Origin: Pseudomonadota bacterium
GTDB lineage: Bacteria; Pseudomonadota; Alphaproteobacteria; Ferrovibrionales; Ferrovibrionaceae
NCBI GenBank assembly: GCA_023434425.1
Contig: JAEYSS010000161.1
Location: 1 to 5,030 of the forward strand
DNA: 5,030 bases
Direction of reading: 5' to 3'
The position numbers and the translations under genes are program-made. Shown here in pieces: positions 1 to 5,030 of the stretch. Below the pieces are notes generated by a model. That model was not told the origin of the DNA. It saw only the letters and a program-made list of their open reading frames with translations, and searched no databases. Every line of letters starts with the position of its first letter. Position 1 is the first letter of the stretch.

Positions 1-1245
1 CTGGAAACCCGCCGGGGCGCCGGGCTGTTCGTGGCCGCCGACCTGCCCTTCGAGGGTATCGGTGACGCGAGTGGCCCGGCGGCTCAGCCGGTCCTGTCCC
101 GCCGCTCCGACCGCTTCGCCCGGCTACACGCGGAAGGCGAGTCACCGCCCGGGCAGTTTCCGGCCAAACCCTTCGCGACCGGGCCACTGGCGCTGGATGA
201 ATTTCCTCTCGACCTGTGGCGGCGGCTGACCGCCCAGGCCCTGAGAGGCGCCGGCGCGGCCCGGCTGCTGGGCAGCGGCCCGGCCCAGGGCCTGCCCGAA
301 CTGCGCCAAATGTTGTCAGGTTATCTGACAAATTCCCGGGGTGTAGCCTGCACGCCGGAGACCATCGTGATCGTCTCCGGGGCCCAGCAGGCGCTCGACC
401 TGATTGGCCGGCTGCTGCTCGATCCAGGCGACGCCGTGGCGGTGGAAGACCCCGGCTATGTCGGCCTGCGCGAGGCGCTGGCCGGGGTCGGCGCCAGGCT
501 GCACCCGGTGCCGGTCGATGCCCAGGGCTTCGACCCGGCGGCGCTGGCCCGTCTGCAGCCGGCACCCAAGCTGGTGATGCTGACGCCCTCGCACCAGTTC
601 CCGCTCGGCATGACGCTCCCTCTGGCCCGCCGGCTGGCATTGCTGGCCGAGGCGCGGGCCCGCGGCCTGTGGATCGTCGAGGACGATTACGACTGCGAGT
701 TCCGCTATGGCGGTCCGCCGCTGCAGGCCCTGCAGGGGCTCGATGGCGGCGAGCGGGTGCTCTATGTCGGCACCTTCAGCAAGGTGCTGTTCCCCGGTTT
801 GCGGCTGGGCTACGTCGTCCTGCCCCCGGCCCTGGTGGAGGGTTTCCTGCGGCTGAAGGCGACGGCGGACGGGTTTGCGCCGCCGGCCTCGCAGGCGGTG
901 CTGGCGCGTTTCATCGCCGAAGGCCATTTGACCCAGCATGTGCGGCGGATGCGCGTGCTGTATCGCAGGCGCCGCACGGCTTTGCTGGAGGCCCTGCAGC
1001 GCGAGGCCGCCGACCTGTTCGAGATCGGCGCCACCGAGGCCGGCCTGCATCTGGCAGTCCGCTTTCGCGACGGGCGCGACGACCGCGCAGCTGCCGAAGC
1101 CGCCCGGGCGGCAGGGCTGAGCGTCATGCCGCTGTCGCGCTATGCCATCACCCGGCCCGTGAGCGGCCTCGTGCTCGGCTTCGCGGCTTTCCCGGAAGCC
1201 GAGCTGGAGGCCGCGGTTCAGCGGCTGGTCAAAGTCCTGAGATAG
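1..1245 (+). CDS. MocR-family transcriptional regulator with aminotransferase-like domain (5' partial)
   Basis: The reading frame is open to the left edge, so the GTG at 31 is not the start. The first codons (LETRRGAGLFVA) look like the end of a GntR winged-helix wing, and most of the DNA-binding domain lies outside the window. The remaining ~400 residues form a fold-type I aminotransferase-like domain. A small-domain GSGPAQGLPELR stretch is followed by VEDPGY, an EDDYDCEFRY motif at 679-708 holding the Asp and Tyr expected to contact PLP, and TFSKVLFPGLRLGY, whose Lys (codon 781-783) should form the PLP Schiff base. MocR proteins are usually about 450-500 aa, so roughly 70-80 residues are missing here. 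Family members sense PLP or a PLP-amino acid adduct and control nearby genes such as pdxST, gab, tau or ectoine genes. Which effector this one uses cannot be told. The end overlaps the convergent flavin-protein gene by 28 bp. The neighbouring divergent promoter region is a plausible target (inference). The family call is secure; the name PdxR is not justified. Confidence 0.93.
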   Translation: METRRGAGLFVAADLPFEGIGDASGPAAQPVLSRRSDRFARLHAEGESPPGQFPAKPFATGPLALDEFPLDLWRRLTAQALRGAGAARLLGSGPAQGLPELRQMLSGYLTNSRGVACTPETIVIVSGAQQALDLIGRLLLDPGDAVAVEDPGYVGLREALAGVGARLHPVPVDAQGFDPAALARLQPAPKLVMLTPSHQFPLGMTLPLARRLALLAEARARGLWIVEDDYDCEFRYGGPPLQALQGLDGGERVLYVGTFSKVLFPGLRLGYVVLPPALVEGFLRLKATADGFAPPASQAVLARFIAEGHLTQHVRRMRVLYRRRRTALLEALQREAADLFEIGATEAGLHLAVRFRDGRDDRAAAEAARAAGLSVMPLSRYAITRPVSGLVLGFAAFPEAELEAAVQRLVKVLR

Positions 1246-1886
1246 TCCGGGACGGCCACGCCGCCCGCCAGCAGCGGGTCGGGCACCGGTGCGGCGAAAC
1301 CCTGCGCAAATGGCAGCACGCCGGCCCAGGCCGGCACCGCCATGTCTTCCGCGTCATCCCTGGGCGGGCCGCTGCGGACCTTGGCCGAGGCCTCGGTGAG
1401 CGGCATGCGCAGCACCATGGTGCCCTTCATCTCCTGTTTGTTGGGCGCGCGGATTTCCGCCCAGCGCCCGGGCGCGACACGCTCGGTGAAGGCCTGCAGT
1501 GCCGCCATCTTGTGATCGTCGGATACCTTCTCGAACACGCCCATCGCCACGACGGAGCGATAGTTCATCGAATGATGAAAGGCCGAGCGCGCCAGCACCA
1601 GGCCATCCAGCAGCGTGACGGCCACGCTGGCCGGGATACCCGTCGCCAGCGCCATGGCCATGCGGCTTTTGGTCGAGCCATGGATGTAGAGATGGTCGCC
1701 CTCGCGCCAGTAGGCCGTCGGGATCGCCATTGGCTGGCCGTCATGAACGAAAGCGACATGGCAGACGTAGCCGGCATCGAGGATGGCGTGCAGCGTGGCG
1801 ACATCATAGTGGCCGCGCTCGCCGACGCGGACGACACGGCTGCGGGTGCTGGGGGCAGAGGCAGGCTTCGGGGTACTCTGATTCAC
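1218..1886 (-). CDS. Pyridoxamine 5'-phosphate oxidase-fold, NimA-like flavin-binding protein
   Basis: The predicted product is 222 aa. It matches the Pyridox_ox_2/NimA-like (COG3467-type) group: RVGERGHYDVATLHAILDAG at residues 20-39, CHVAFVHDGQPMAIPTAYWR at 42-61, LYIHGSTKSRM at 67-77 and LDGLVLARSAFHHSMNYRSV at 93-112. Members adopt the split-barrel FMN-binding fold, and some reduce nitroimidazoles. For most, including this one, the substrate is unknown, and true PNPOx activity should not be assumed. The frame could extend upstream to 2033. I chose the GTG at 1886 because AAGGAG lies 6 nt before it and the extra 49 residues look like translated promoter DNA. The N-terminal ~17 residues are Ser/Pro/Ala-rich and probably disordered. 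The gene faces the MocR gene tail-to-tail and is divergent from the LysE-type exporter, a grouping that suggests MocR control. Confidence 0.92.
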   Translation of the reverse strand: MNQSTPKPASAPSTRSRVVRVGERGHYDVATLHAILDAGYVCHVAFVHDGQPMAIPTAYWREGDHLYIHGSTKSRMAMALATGIPASVAVTLLDGLVLARSAFHHSMNYRSVVAMGVFEKVSDDHKMAALQAFTERVAPGRWAEIRAPNKQEMKGTMVLRMPLTEASAKVRSGPPRDDAEDMAVPAWAGVLPFAQGFAAPVPDPLLAGGVAVPDYLRTLTSR

Positions 1887-1892
1887 GGCAGA

Positions 1893-1898
1893 CTCCTT
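1893..1898 (-). promoter_or_regulatory. Ribosome binding site fixing the GTG start of the flavin-protein gene
   Basis: On the minus strand this reads AAGGAG, 6 nt before the GTG at 1886-1884. It supports the short 222-aa form over the longer open frame. A second AAGGAG lies 12 bp further upstream (1905-1910) but has no suitably spaced in-frame start codon of its own. Confidence 0.75.
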
Positions 1899-1934
1899 GG
1901 GGAACTCCTTGTCGGCCAAAGGGATAGCTGGCGG

Positions 1935-1989
1935 CAGGCTCCTGGGTAAGCGCCAGTTTTGATAAAATCGATGGAGCCAGTATCGCTCC
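1935..1989. promoter_or_regulatory. Candidate operator region with repeated GGCTCC half-sites between divergent genes
   Basis: Three related six-base units occur within 55 bp: GGCTCC (1937-1942), its complement GGAGCC (1973-1978) and CGCTCC (1984-1989). The last two form an inverted repeat, GGAGC-7 nt-GCTCC. A weak rightward promoter can be drawn over it: TTGATA (1959-1964), 16-bp spacer, TATCGC (1981-1986). MocR regulators often bind direct or inverted repeats near a divergent promoter, so this is a reasonable target for the regulator encoded at the left. This is inference; in GC-rich DNA such repeats can arise by chance. Confidence 0.3.
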
Positions 1990-2084
1990 GGCAGCGTTTG
2001 CGCCCCCGGCACCGGCATGCTACAGGCCAACACTGCAGAATTGGTCTGTTGCTCTCTGGCGCGACGGGCTGCGTTTCATCTCTC

Positions 2085-2088
2085 GGAG
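2085..2088 (+). promoter_or_regulatory. Ribosome binding site for the LysE-type exporter
   Basis: GGAG lies 9 nt before the GTG at 2098. It supports that start over an in-frame upstream ATG at 2017, which would add 27 residues that are neither hydrophobic nor typical of the family. A later in-frame ATG at 2116 is the fallback start. Confidence 0.5.
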
Positions 2089-2097
2089 TTCGATGCG

Positions 2098-2736
2098 GTG
2101 TGGGAAAACCTGCTGATGCTGGGCAAGGGCATTGTGGCGGGGTTCATCATCGCTGCGCCGGTCGGCCCGGTTGGCGTGCTCTGCGTTCAGCGCACCCTGC
2201 ACCAGGGCCGCGTGGCAGGGCTGATGTCCGGCCTCGGCGCAGCCGTGGCAGACGCGGCATATGGCTGTGTTGCGGCCTTCGGTCTCAGCCTGATTTCCAG
2301 CTGGCTGCAGATGCACGAAGCGCTGTTCCGTCTGGGTGGCGGCCTGTTCCTGCTGTTCATGGCCTGGCGCATGCTGCGCGCCGCGCTGCATCCAGAGCCG
2401 GCCGTCTCGGCCGAGAGCAGCTATAACGAGCAGCCGATTGCCTGCTTCGTCTCGACCTTCATTCTGACCGCCACAAACCCGATCACCATTGTCGCCTTTC
2501 TCGGCGTTTTTGCTTTTTTCGGCGTCGGCGCCTTTGGCCTGTCGAATGCCATGGCCGCCTGGCTGGTGCTGGGTGTCTTCGCCGGCTCCTCGGTCTGGTG
2601 GCTGTCGCTCGCCGGCCTTGCGGGCGCATTTCGCCAGCGACTTGGCAATGGCGGCATGACATGGATCAATGGCGCCTCGGGCCTGCTGATGCTGGGTTTC
2701 GGCCTCTACGGTGTGGGCAGTTTTTTGTTTCGATAG
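2098..2736 (+). CDS. LysE/RhtB-type amino-acid exporter
   Basis: From the GTG at 2098 the product is 212 aa, the usual size of LysE/RhtB exporters (about 200-215 aa). It is very hydrophobic, with about six membrane segments near residues 8-30, 38-67, 75-96, 117-145, 152-177 and 190-210. The family motif is visible at the end of the first segment (APVGPVGVLCVQRTL, 20-34), as is the TNPIT motif (126-130) in the fourth. The polar stretch around residues 98-113 would be a loop. Family members sit in the inner membrane and export amino acids or similar small molecules by proton motive force; the substrate cannot be read from sequence. The gene is divergent from the flavin-protein gene and lies 30 bp ahead of the deacylase gene with no convincing terminator between, so the latter two may share a transcript. 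The start codon is the least certain point. Confidence 0.9.
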   Translation: MWENLLMLGKGIVAGFIIAAPVGPVGVLCVQRTLHQGRVAGLMSGLGAAVADAAYGCVAAFGLSLISSWLQMHEALFRLGGGLFLLFMAWRMLRAALHPEPAVSAESSYNEQPIACFVSTFILTATNPITIVAFLGVFAFFGVGAFGLSNAMAAWLVLGVFAGSSVWWLSLAGLAGAFRQRLGNGGMTWINGASGLLMLGFGLYGVGSFLFR

Positions 2737-2766
2737 ACCTTTTTTTCTTGAGGAAGACAGAGGGCA

Positions 2767-3723
2767 ATGACGAGTCAGTATCTGGAACTGCCGCCGATCG
2801 AGGTGACGCCGAAGGATCTGTCGGCCTATCGAGCCGGCAATCGCGGCGTCGATTACGTGCATACCTTCGATTCAGGCCGGCCGGGTCCGCATGTGATCGT
2901 GAATGGCCTGACGCATGGCAACGAATTCTGCGGCATGGTTGCGGTGACGCATCTGTTCGAGCAGGGCATCCGTCCGCTGCGCGGCAAACTCACGCTTGCC
3001 TTCGCGAACGTCGATGCCTATCACAATTTCGATCCCGCCAAGCCTTTCGAATCGCGCTACGTCGAACGCGACTTCAATCGCGTCTGGGACGTCGACACGC
3101 TGGAGGGGCCGGATGCCACGGTGGATGTGAAGCGCGCCCGCGCGCTGCGACATATCTATGCCGAGGCCGATGGTTTGCTGGATCTGCATTCCACCTCCTA
3201 TGCCGTGCCGTCGATGCTGATCTACGAACCGCATGCCAAGCTCGAACCGCTGGTGCGGCACCTGCATGCACCGCTGCATCACGTCATCCTTCCGGGTGTA
3301 AAGCATTCCGGCCGGCCGCTGATCCAGTACGGCGCATTCGGGAAGCCCGAGGCGAGTCCGCTCGCGGTGGTGGTAGAGTGCGGCCAGCACTTTGCGCGCA
3401 GCAGCGGTGAGATCGCCATCGCCGTCACCATGCGCTTCCTCGATTTCTACGGCCTGATCCCGACCGATCTGGCAGCGAAATACGGCGCCGAATCCGGCGC
3501 GCCGAAGCGCTATGAAGTGACCGATGCCATGGTCGCGAAGTCCGATCGTTTCCGCTTTGCCGGCGATTTTATCGGCTTCGAGGAACTGCCTGCCGGCGCC
3601 CTGATCGCCACCGACGACGGCGAGGAACTGCGGGCACCCGCGGGCGGCTGCACGCTGGTGATGCCGGCTCGCCGGATTGTGAAGGGCAGGGATGCCGTGT
3701 TGCTGGCGCGAAGGCTGTCTTAA
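2767..3723 (+). CDS. Succinylglutamate desuccinylase/aspartoacylase-family zinc hydrolase
   Basis: The product is 318 aa, starting at an ATG with AGGAAG 10 nt upstream (2751-2756). It belongs to the AstE/ASPA branch of M14-type zinc carboxypeptidases, which cleave the amide of N-acyl amino acids. The expected residues are all present. NGLTHGNEFCG supplies His50 and Glu53, and DLHST supplies His141, together forming the zinc site. VVVECGQH supplies Glu204 as the likely catalytic base. Arg97 followed by DFNR (Asn104, Arg105) matches the spacing of the substrate-carboxylate residues of aspartoacylase. The last ~70 residues look like the small beta-rich C-terminal domain of this family. The protein is soluble with no signal peptide, so it acts in the cytoplasm. 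No other arginine-succinyltransferase pathway gene is in the window, so astE is not supported. The substrate is unknown; an N-acyl amino acid brought in by the downstream transporter is one guess. Confidence 0.92.
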   Translation: MTSQYLELPPIEVTPKDLSAYRAGNRGVDYVHTFDSGRPGPHVIVNGLTHGNEFCGMVAVTHLFEQGIRPLRGKLTLAFANVDAYHNFDPAKPFESRYVERDFNRVWDVDTLEGPDATVDVKRARALRHIYAEADGLLDLHSTSYAVPSMLIYEPHAKLEPLVRHLHAPLHHVILPGVKHSGRPLIQYGAFGKPEASPLAVVVECGQHFARSSGEIAIAVTMRFLDFYGLIPTDLAAKYGAESGAPKRYEVTDAMVAKSDRFRFAGDFIGFEELPAGALIATDDGEELRAPAGGCTLVMPARRIVKGRDAVLLARRLS

Positions 3724-3743
3724 CCACCCGCGATTTACGGAGT

Positions 3744-3778
3744 CGCGCGACGGCCGGAATACGAACCATTCTCGCGCG
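3744..3778 (+). other. Bulged inverted repeat just downstream of the deacylase gene
   Basis: CGCGCGA (3744-3750) pairs with TCGCGCG (3772-3778), and GAAT (3757-3760) with ATTC (3768-3771). Together they make an 11-bp stem with a 7-nt loop and a 6-nt one-sided bulge (CGGCCG). It begins 21 nt after the stop codon. No T run follows, so it is not a classic intrinsic terminator; it could protect the 3' end of the mRNA or be a protein-binding site. Confidence 0.4.
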
Positions 3779-3817
3779 GATTGGTCCGTTTACCCGTGGC
3801 GTTAATTCCACTCGCAA

Positions 3818-3865
3818 GTGCCTTAAGGGCAGGCACGGGGCCGATTTTTCGCCCCTGATGTTTTT
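3818..3865 (+). terminator. Probable Rho-independent terminator with two back-to-back hairpins
   Basis: The first hairpin is GTGCCT (3818-3823) with AGGCAC (3831-3836). It abuts a second, GGGG-C-CGA (3837-3844) with TCGCCCC (3849-3855), which has a TTTT loop and one bulged base. Five T residues follow at 3861-3865 after a 5-nt gap. It lies about 95 bp past the deacylase stop and ahead of the promoter-like region of the substrate-binding protein gene, which is the right place for a terminator. The gap before the short T run makes it weaker than textbook cases. Confidence 0.5.
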
Positions 3866-3906
3866 ACAGTCAGCAGTAGACGTATATACGTCCCCCCGCC
3901 TATGAT
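3863..3906 (+). promoter_or_regulatory. Candidate promoter of the substrate-binding protein gene
   Basis: Two overlapping sigma70-type arrangements can be drawn. One is TTTACA (3863-3868), 16-bp spacer, TATACG (3885-3890). The other is TAGACG (3877-3882), 18-bp spacer, TATGAT (3901-3906). Either gives a leader of roughly 90-105 nt before the ATG at 4003. The 14-bp palindrome at 3879-3892 overlaps the -10 of the first and the -35 of the second, so a bound protein would block both. Confidence 0.45.
3879..3892. promoter_or_regulatory. Perfect 14-bp palindrome, candidate operator
   Basis: GACGTATATACGTC is identical to its reverse complement over 14 bases and sits inside the likely promoter of the transporter gene. 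Its core CGTATATACG fits the yGTMTAKACr consensus described for operators of HutC-subfamily GntR regulators. The motif match is seen directly; the regulator family is an inference. No HutC-type regulator gene is visible in this window. Confidence 0.5.
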
Positions 3907-3986
3907 CCGGCCAGCGCTGCAGGCACCGCGGGGGCGGGCCTGTCAGCTAGCGGCCTGCCATAACAGGTCGATATCATTCGTTGGGA

Positions 3987-3992
3987 GAAGGA
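3987..3992 (+). promoter_or_regulatory. Ribosome binding site of the substrate-binding protein gene
   Basis: GAAGGA lies 10 nt before the ATG at 4003 within a purine-rich run (3983-4000). A closer AGGGG (3995-3999) is only 3 nt from the start, too near to be the main site. Confidence 0.55.
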
Positions 3993-4002
3993 ATAGGGGA
4001 CG

Positions 4003-5030
4003 ATGCAAAGCAAGTTCTTCAAGGCGTCGCTGGTTGCAGCGGTTGCCACGGTCGCTCTGCTCGGCGCACAGCCGAGTTCGGCCAAGACTTTCAAATGGGG
4101 CAATGACGGCGACGTCAGCTCGATGGATCCGTATGCCCGTAACGAGACGTTCCTGCTGACCTTCATGGCCAACGTCTACGAGCCGATCGTGCGTCGTGAC
4201 CGCAACCTGAAGCTGGAGCCGTCGCTCGCGACGAAGTGGAGCAATCCGAGCCCGACCCTGTGGCGTTTCGAACTGCGCCAGGGCGTGAAGTTCAGCGGCG
4301 GCGAGACCTTCTCGGCCGACGACGTGGTGTTCTCCTACAATCGCGCGATGGGCAAGGGTTCGAACCTCGGCGGCAACTTCACCTCGGTGAAGGAAGTGCG
4401 CAAGGTCAGCGACTCCGTCGTGGAAATCGATACGAAGTATCCGGATCCGCTGCTGGCCGACAAGCTGGCGCTGATCGGCATCATGTCCAAGGCCTGGGCC
4501 GAGAAGAACAATGCCCAGTTCGCCGCCGACATGACCAAGAACGAAGAGAACTTCGCCACCCGTAACTCGAATGGCACCGGCCCCTTCGTCGTGAAGACCC
4601 GCGAGCCGGACGTGCGCACGGTTCTCGAGCCGAACAAGGGCTGGTGGGACAAGCCGGAGCATAACCTCACCGAGGTGATCTTCCAGCGCGTCGCCAACGA
4701 CGCCACGCGCGTCGCGGCTCTGCTGTCGGGCGAACTCGACATGATCTACACCGTGCCGCCGCAGGACGTGGAGCGCATCCGCAAGACTGCCGGCCGCCGC
4801 ATCATCGAAGGTCCGGAAACCCGCATCGTCTTCCTCGGCTTCAACCAGCAGGTCAATGAACTGCCGGAGTCGAGCGTCAAGGGCAAGAATCCCTTCAAGG
4901 ACAAGAAGGTCCGCGAAGCCTTCTATCGTGCCATCGACGTCGAGGCGATCAAGCGCACCGTCATGCGTAACCAGTCGCGTCCCAGCGCCCTCATGGTGGG
5001 CCAGGGCCTGAACGGCTACGACAAGGATCT
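4003..5030 (+). CDS. ABC transporter substrate-binding protein, family 5 (peptide/nickel type), 3' partial
   Basis: The frame is open from the ATG at 4003 to the right edge, giving 342 codons of an expected ~500-550. Residues 1-27 are a Sec signal peptide: Lys4 and Lys7, a hydrophobic core (ASLVAAVATVALLG) and a likely cut after PSSA, before KTFKW. There is no lipobox Cys, so the product should be a free periplasmic protein of a Gram-negative cell. Family 5 features follow: LEPSLATKWS (71-80), the signature block LWRFELRQGVKFSGGETFSA with DDVVFSYNRA (86-115), NGTGPF (190-195) and VREAFYRAID (303-312). Such proteins deliver di- and oligopeptides, opines, glutathione or nickel to an ABC importer; the ligand cannot be assigned from this part. 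Permease and ATPase genes would be expected beyond the right edge. The gene has its own promoter-like region with a palindromic operator candidate, so it is probably regulated apart from the deacylase gene. Confidence 0.93.
   Translation, partial: MQSKFFKASLVAAVATVALLGAQPSSAKTFKWGNDGDVSSMDPYARNETFLLTFMANVYEPIVRRDRNLKLEPSLATKWSNPSPTLWRFELRQGVKFSGGETFSADDVVFSYNRAMGKGSNLGGNFTSVKEVRKVSDSVVEIDTKYPDPLLADKLALIGIMSKAWAEKNNAQFAADMTKNEENFATRNSNGTGPFVVKTREPDVRTVLEPNKGWWDKPEHNLTEVIFQRVANDATRVAALLSGELDMIYTVPPQDVERIRKTAGRRIIEGPETRIVFLGFNQQVNELPESSVKGKNPFKDKKVREAFYRAIDVEAIKRTVMRNQSRPSALMVGQGLNGYDKD

Noticed and set aside
31..33. GTG at 31 as the true start of the regulator
   Set aside because: The frame continues to the window edge and encodes the end of a GntR wing (RRGAGLFV), so the gene starts outside the window.
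316..1050. 244-codon open frame on the - strand
   Set aside because: It lies entirely antisense to the aminotransferase-like domain; composition is rich in Gln, Arg and His with no recognisable domain.
216..1949. 577-codon open frame on the + strand
   Set aside because: It runs out of frame through the regulator and antisense to the flavin-protein gene. The product is Arg/Gly/Ala-rich with no family motif, typical of a GC-rich shadow frame.
2721..2750. T-rich runs between exporter and deacylase genes, considered as a terminator
   Set aside because: No stable GC-rich stem precedes either T run, and the gap is only 30 bp, so co-transcription is more likely.
2020..2862. 280-codon open frame on the - strand
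   Set aside because: It is antisense to the exporter, whose membrane segments and LysE motifs are clear; the antisense product has no motif.
2598..3410. 270-codon open frame on the + strand
   Set aside because: It overlaps the deacylase in another frame; the deacylase shows all its active-site residues and a proper ribosome binding site.
2767..3723. Ectoine-pathway deacetylase DoeB with an EnuR-type MocR regulator
   Set aside because: The zinc motif reads THGNEF, unlike the NHGDEYEG form I associate with DoeB, and no other ectoine degradation gene is in the window.
3943..4662. 239-codon open frame on the - strand
   Set aside because: It is antisense to the substrate-binding protein, which has a signal peptide and family 5 signatures.

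Overview
The window is GC-rich, tightly packed DNA that reads like an alphaproteobacterial chromosome, perhaps of the Rhodospirillales type. That placement is inferred from codon bias, the families present and the promoter style, and no taxonomic marker gene is present. It holds five protein-coding genes, two of them cut by the window edges. I see no rRNA, tRNA, CRISPR array, insertion sequence or attachment site.

Left part (1-2097): the C-terminal ~414 codons of a MocR-type transcription factor (GntR winged-helix remnant plus PLP-dependent aminotransferase-like domain) run rightward. They overlap tail-to-tail by 28 bp with a leftward gene for a NimA-like, flavin-binding pyridoxamine-phosphate-oxidase-fold protein. 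That gene is divergent from a rightward LysE/RhtB-type amino-acid exporter. The ~210-bp space between the two (1887-2097) carries GGCTCC/GGAGCC repeats and an inverted repeat that could be operator sites. A MocR regulator, a PNPOx-fold protein and a LysE exporter form a plausible small regulon.

Middle part (2098-3723): the exporter gene is followed after 30 bp, same strand, by a succinylglutamate desuccinylase/aspartoacylase-type zinc hydrolase with all expected metal and substrate residues. The two may be co-transcribed.

Right part (3724-5030): a 279-bp intergenic region carries a bulged hairpin, two back-to-back hairpins followed by a T run (probable terminator), then a promoter-like region built around a perfect 14-bp palindrome, and a leader with mutually exclusive base-pairing options. 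It leads into a family 5 (peptide/nickel-type) ABC transporter substrate-binding protein with a clear signal peptide, which runs off the right edge. The deacylase and the transporter may together import and hydrolyse an N-acyl amino acid or small peptide-like substrate; this rests on adjacency only.

I found no clearly new system. The best leads are the non-coding elements at 3744-3970 and the regulatory gap at 1887-2097.
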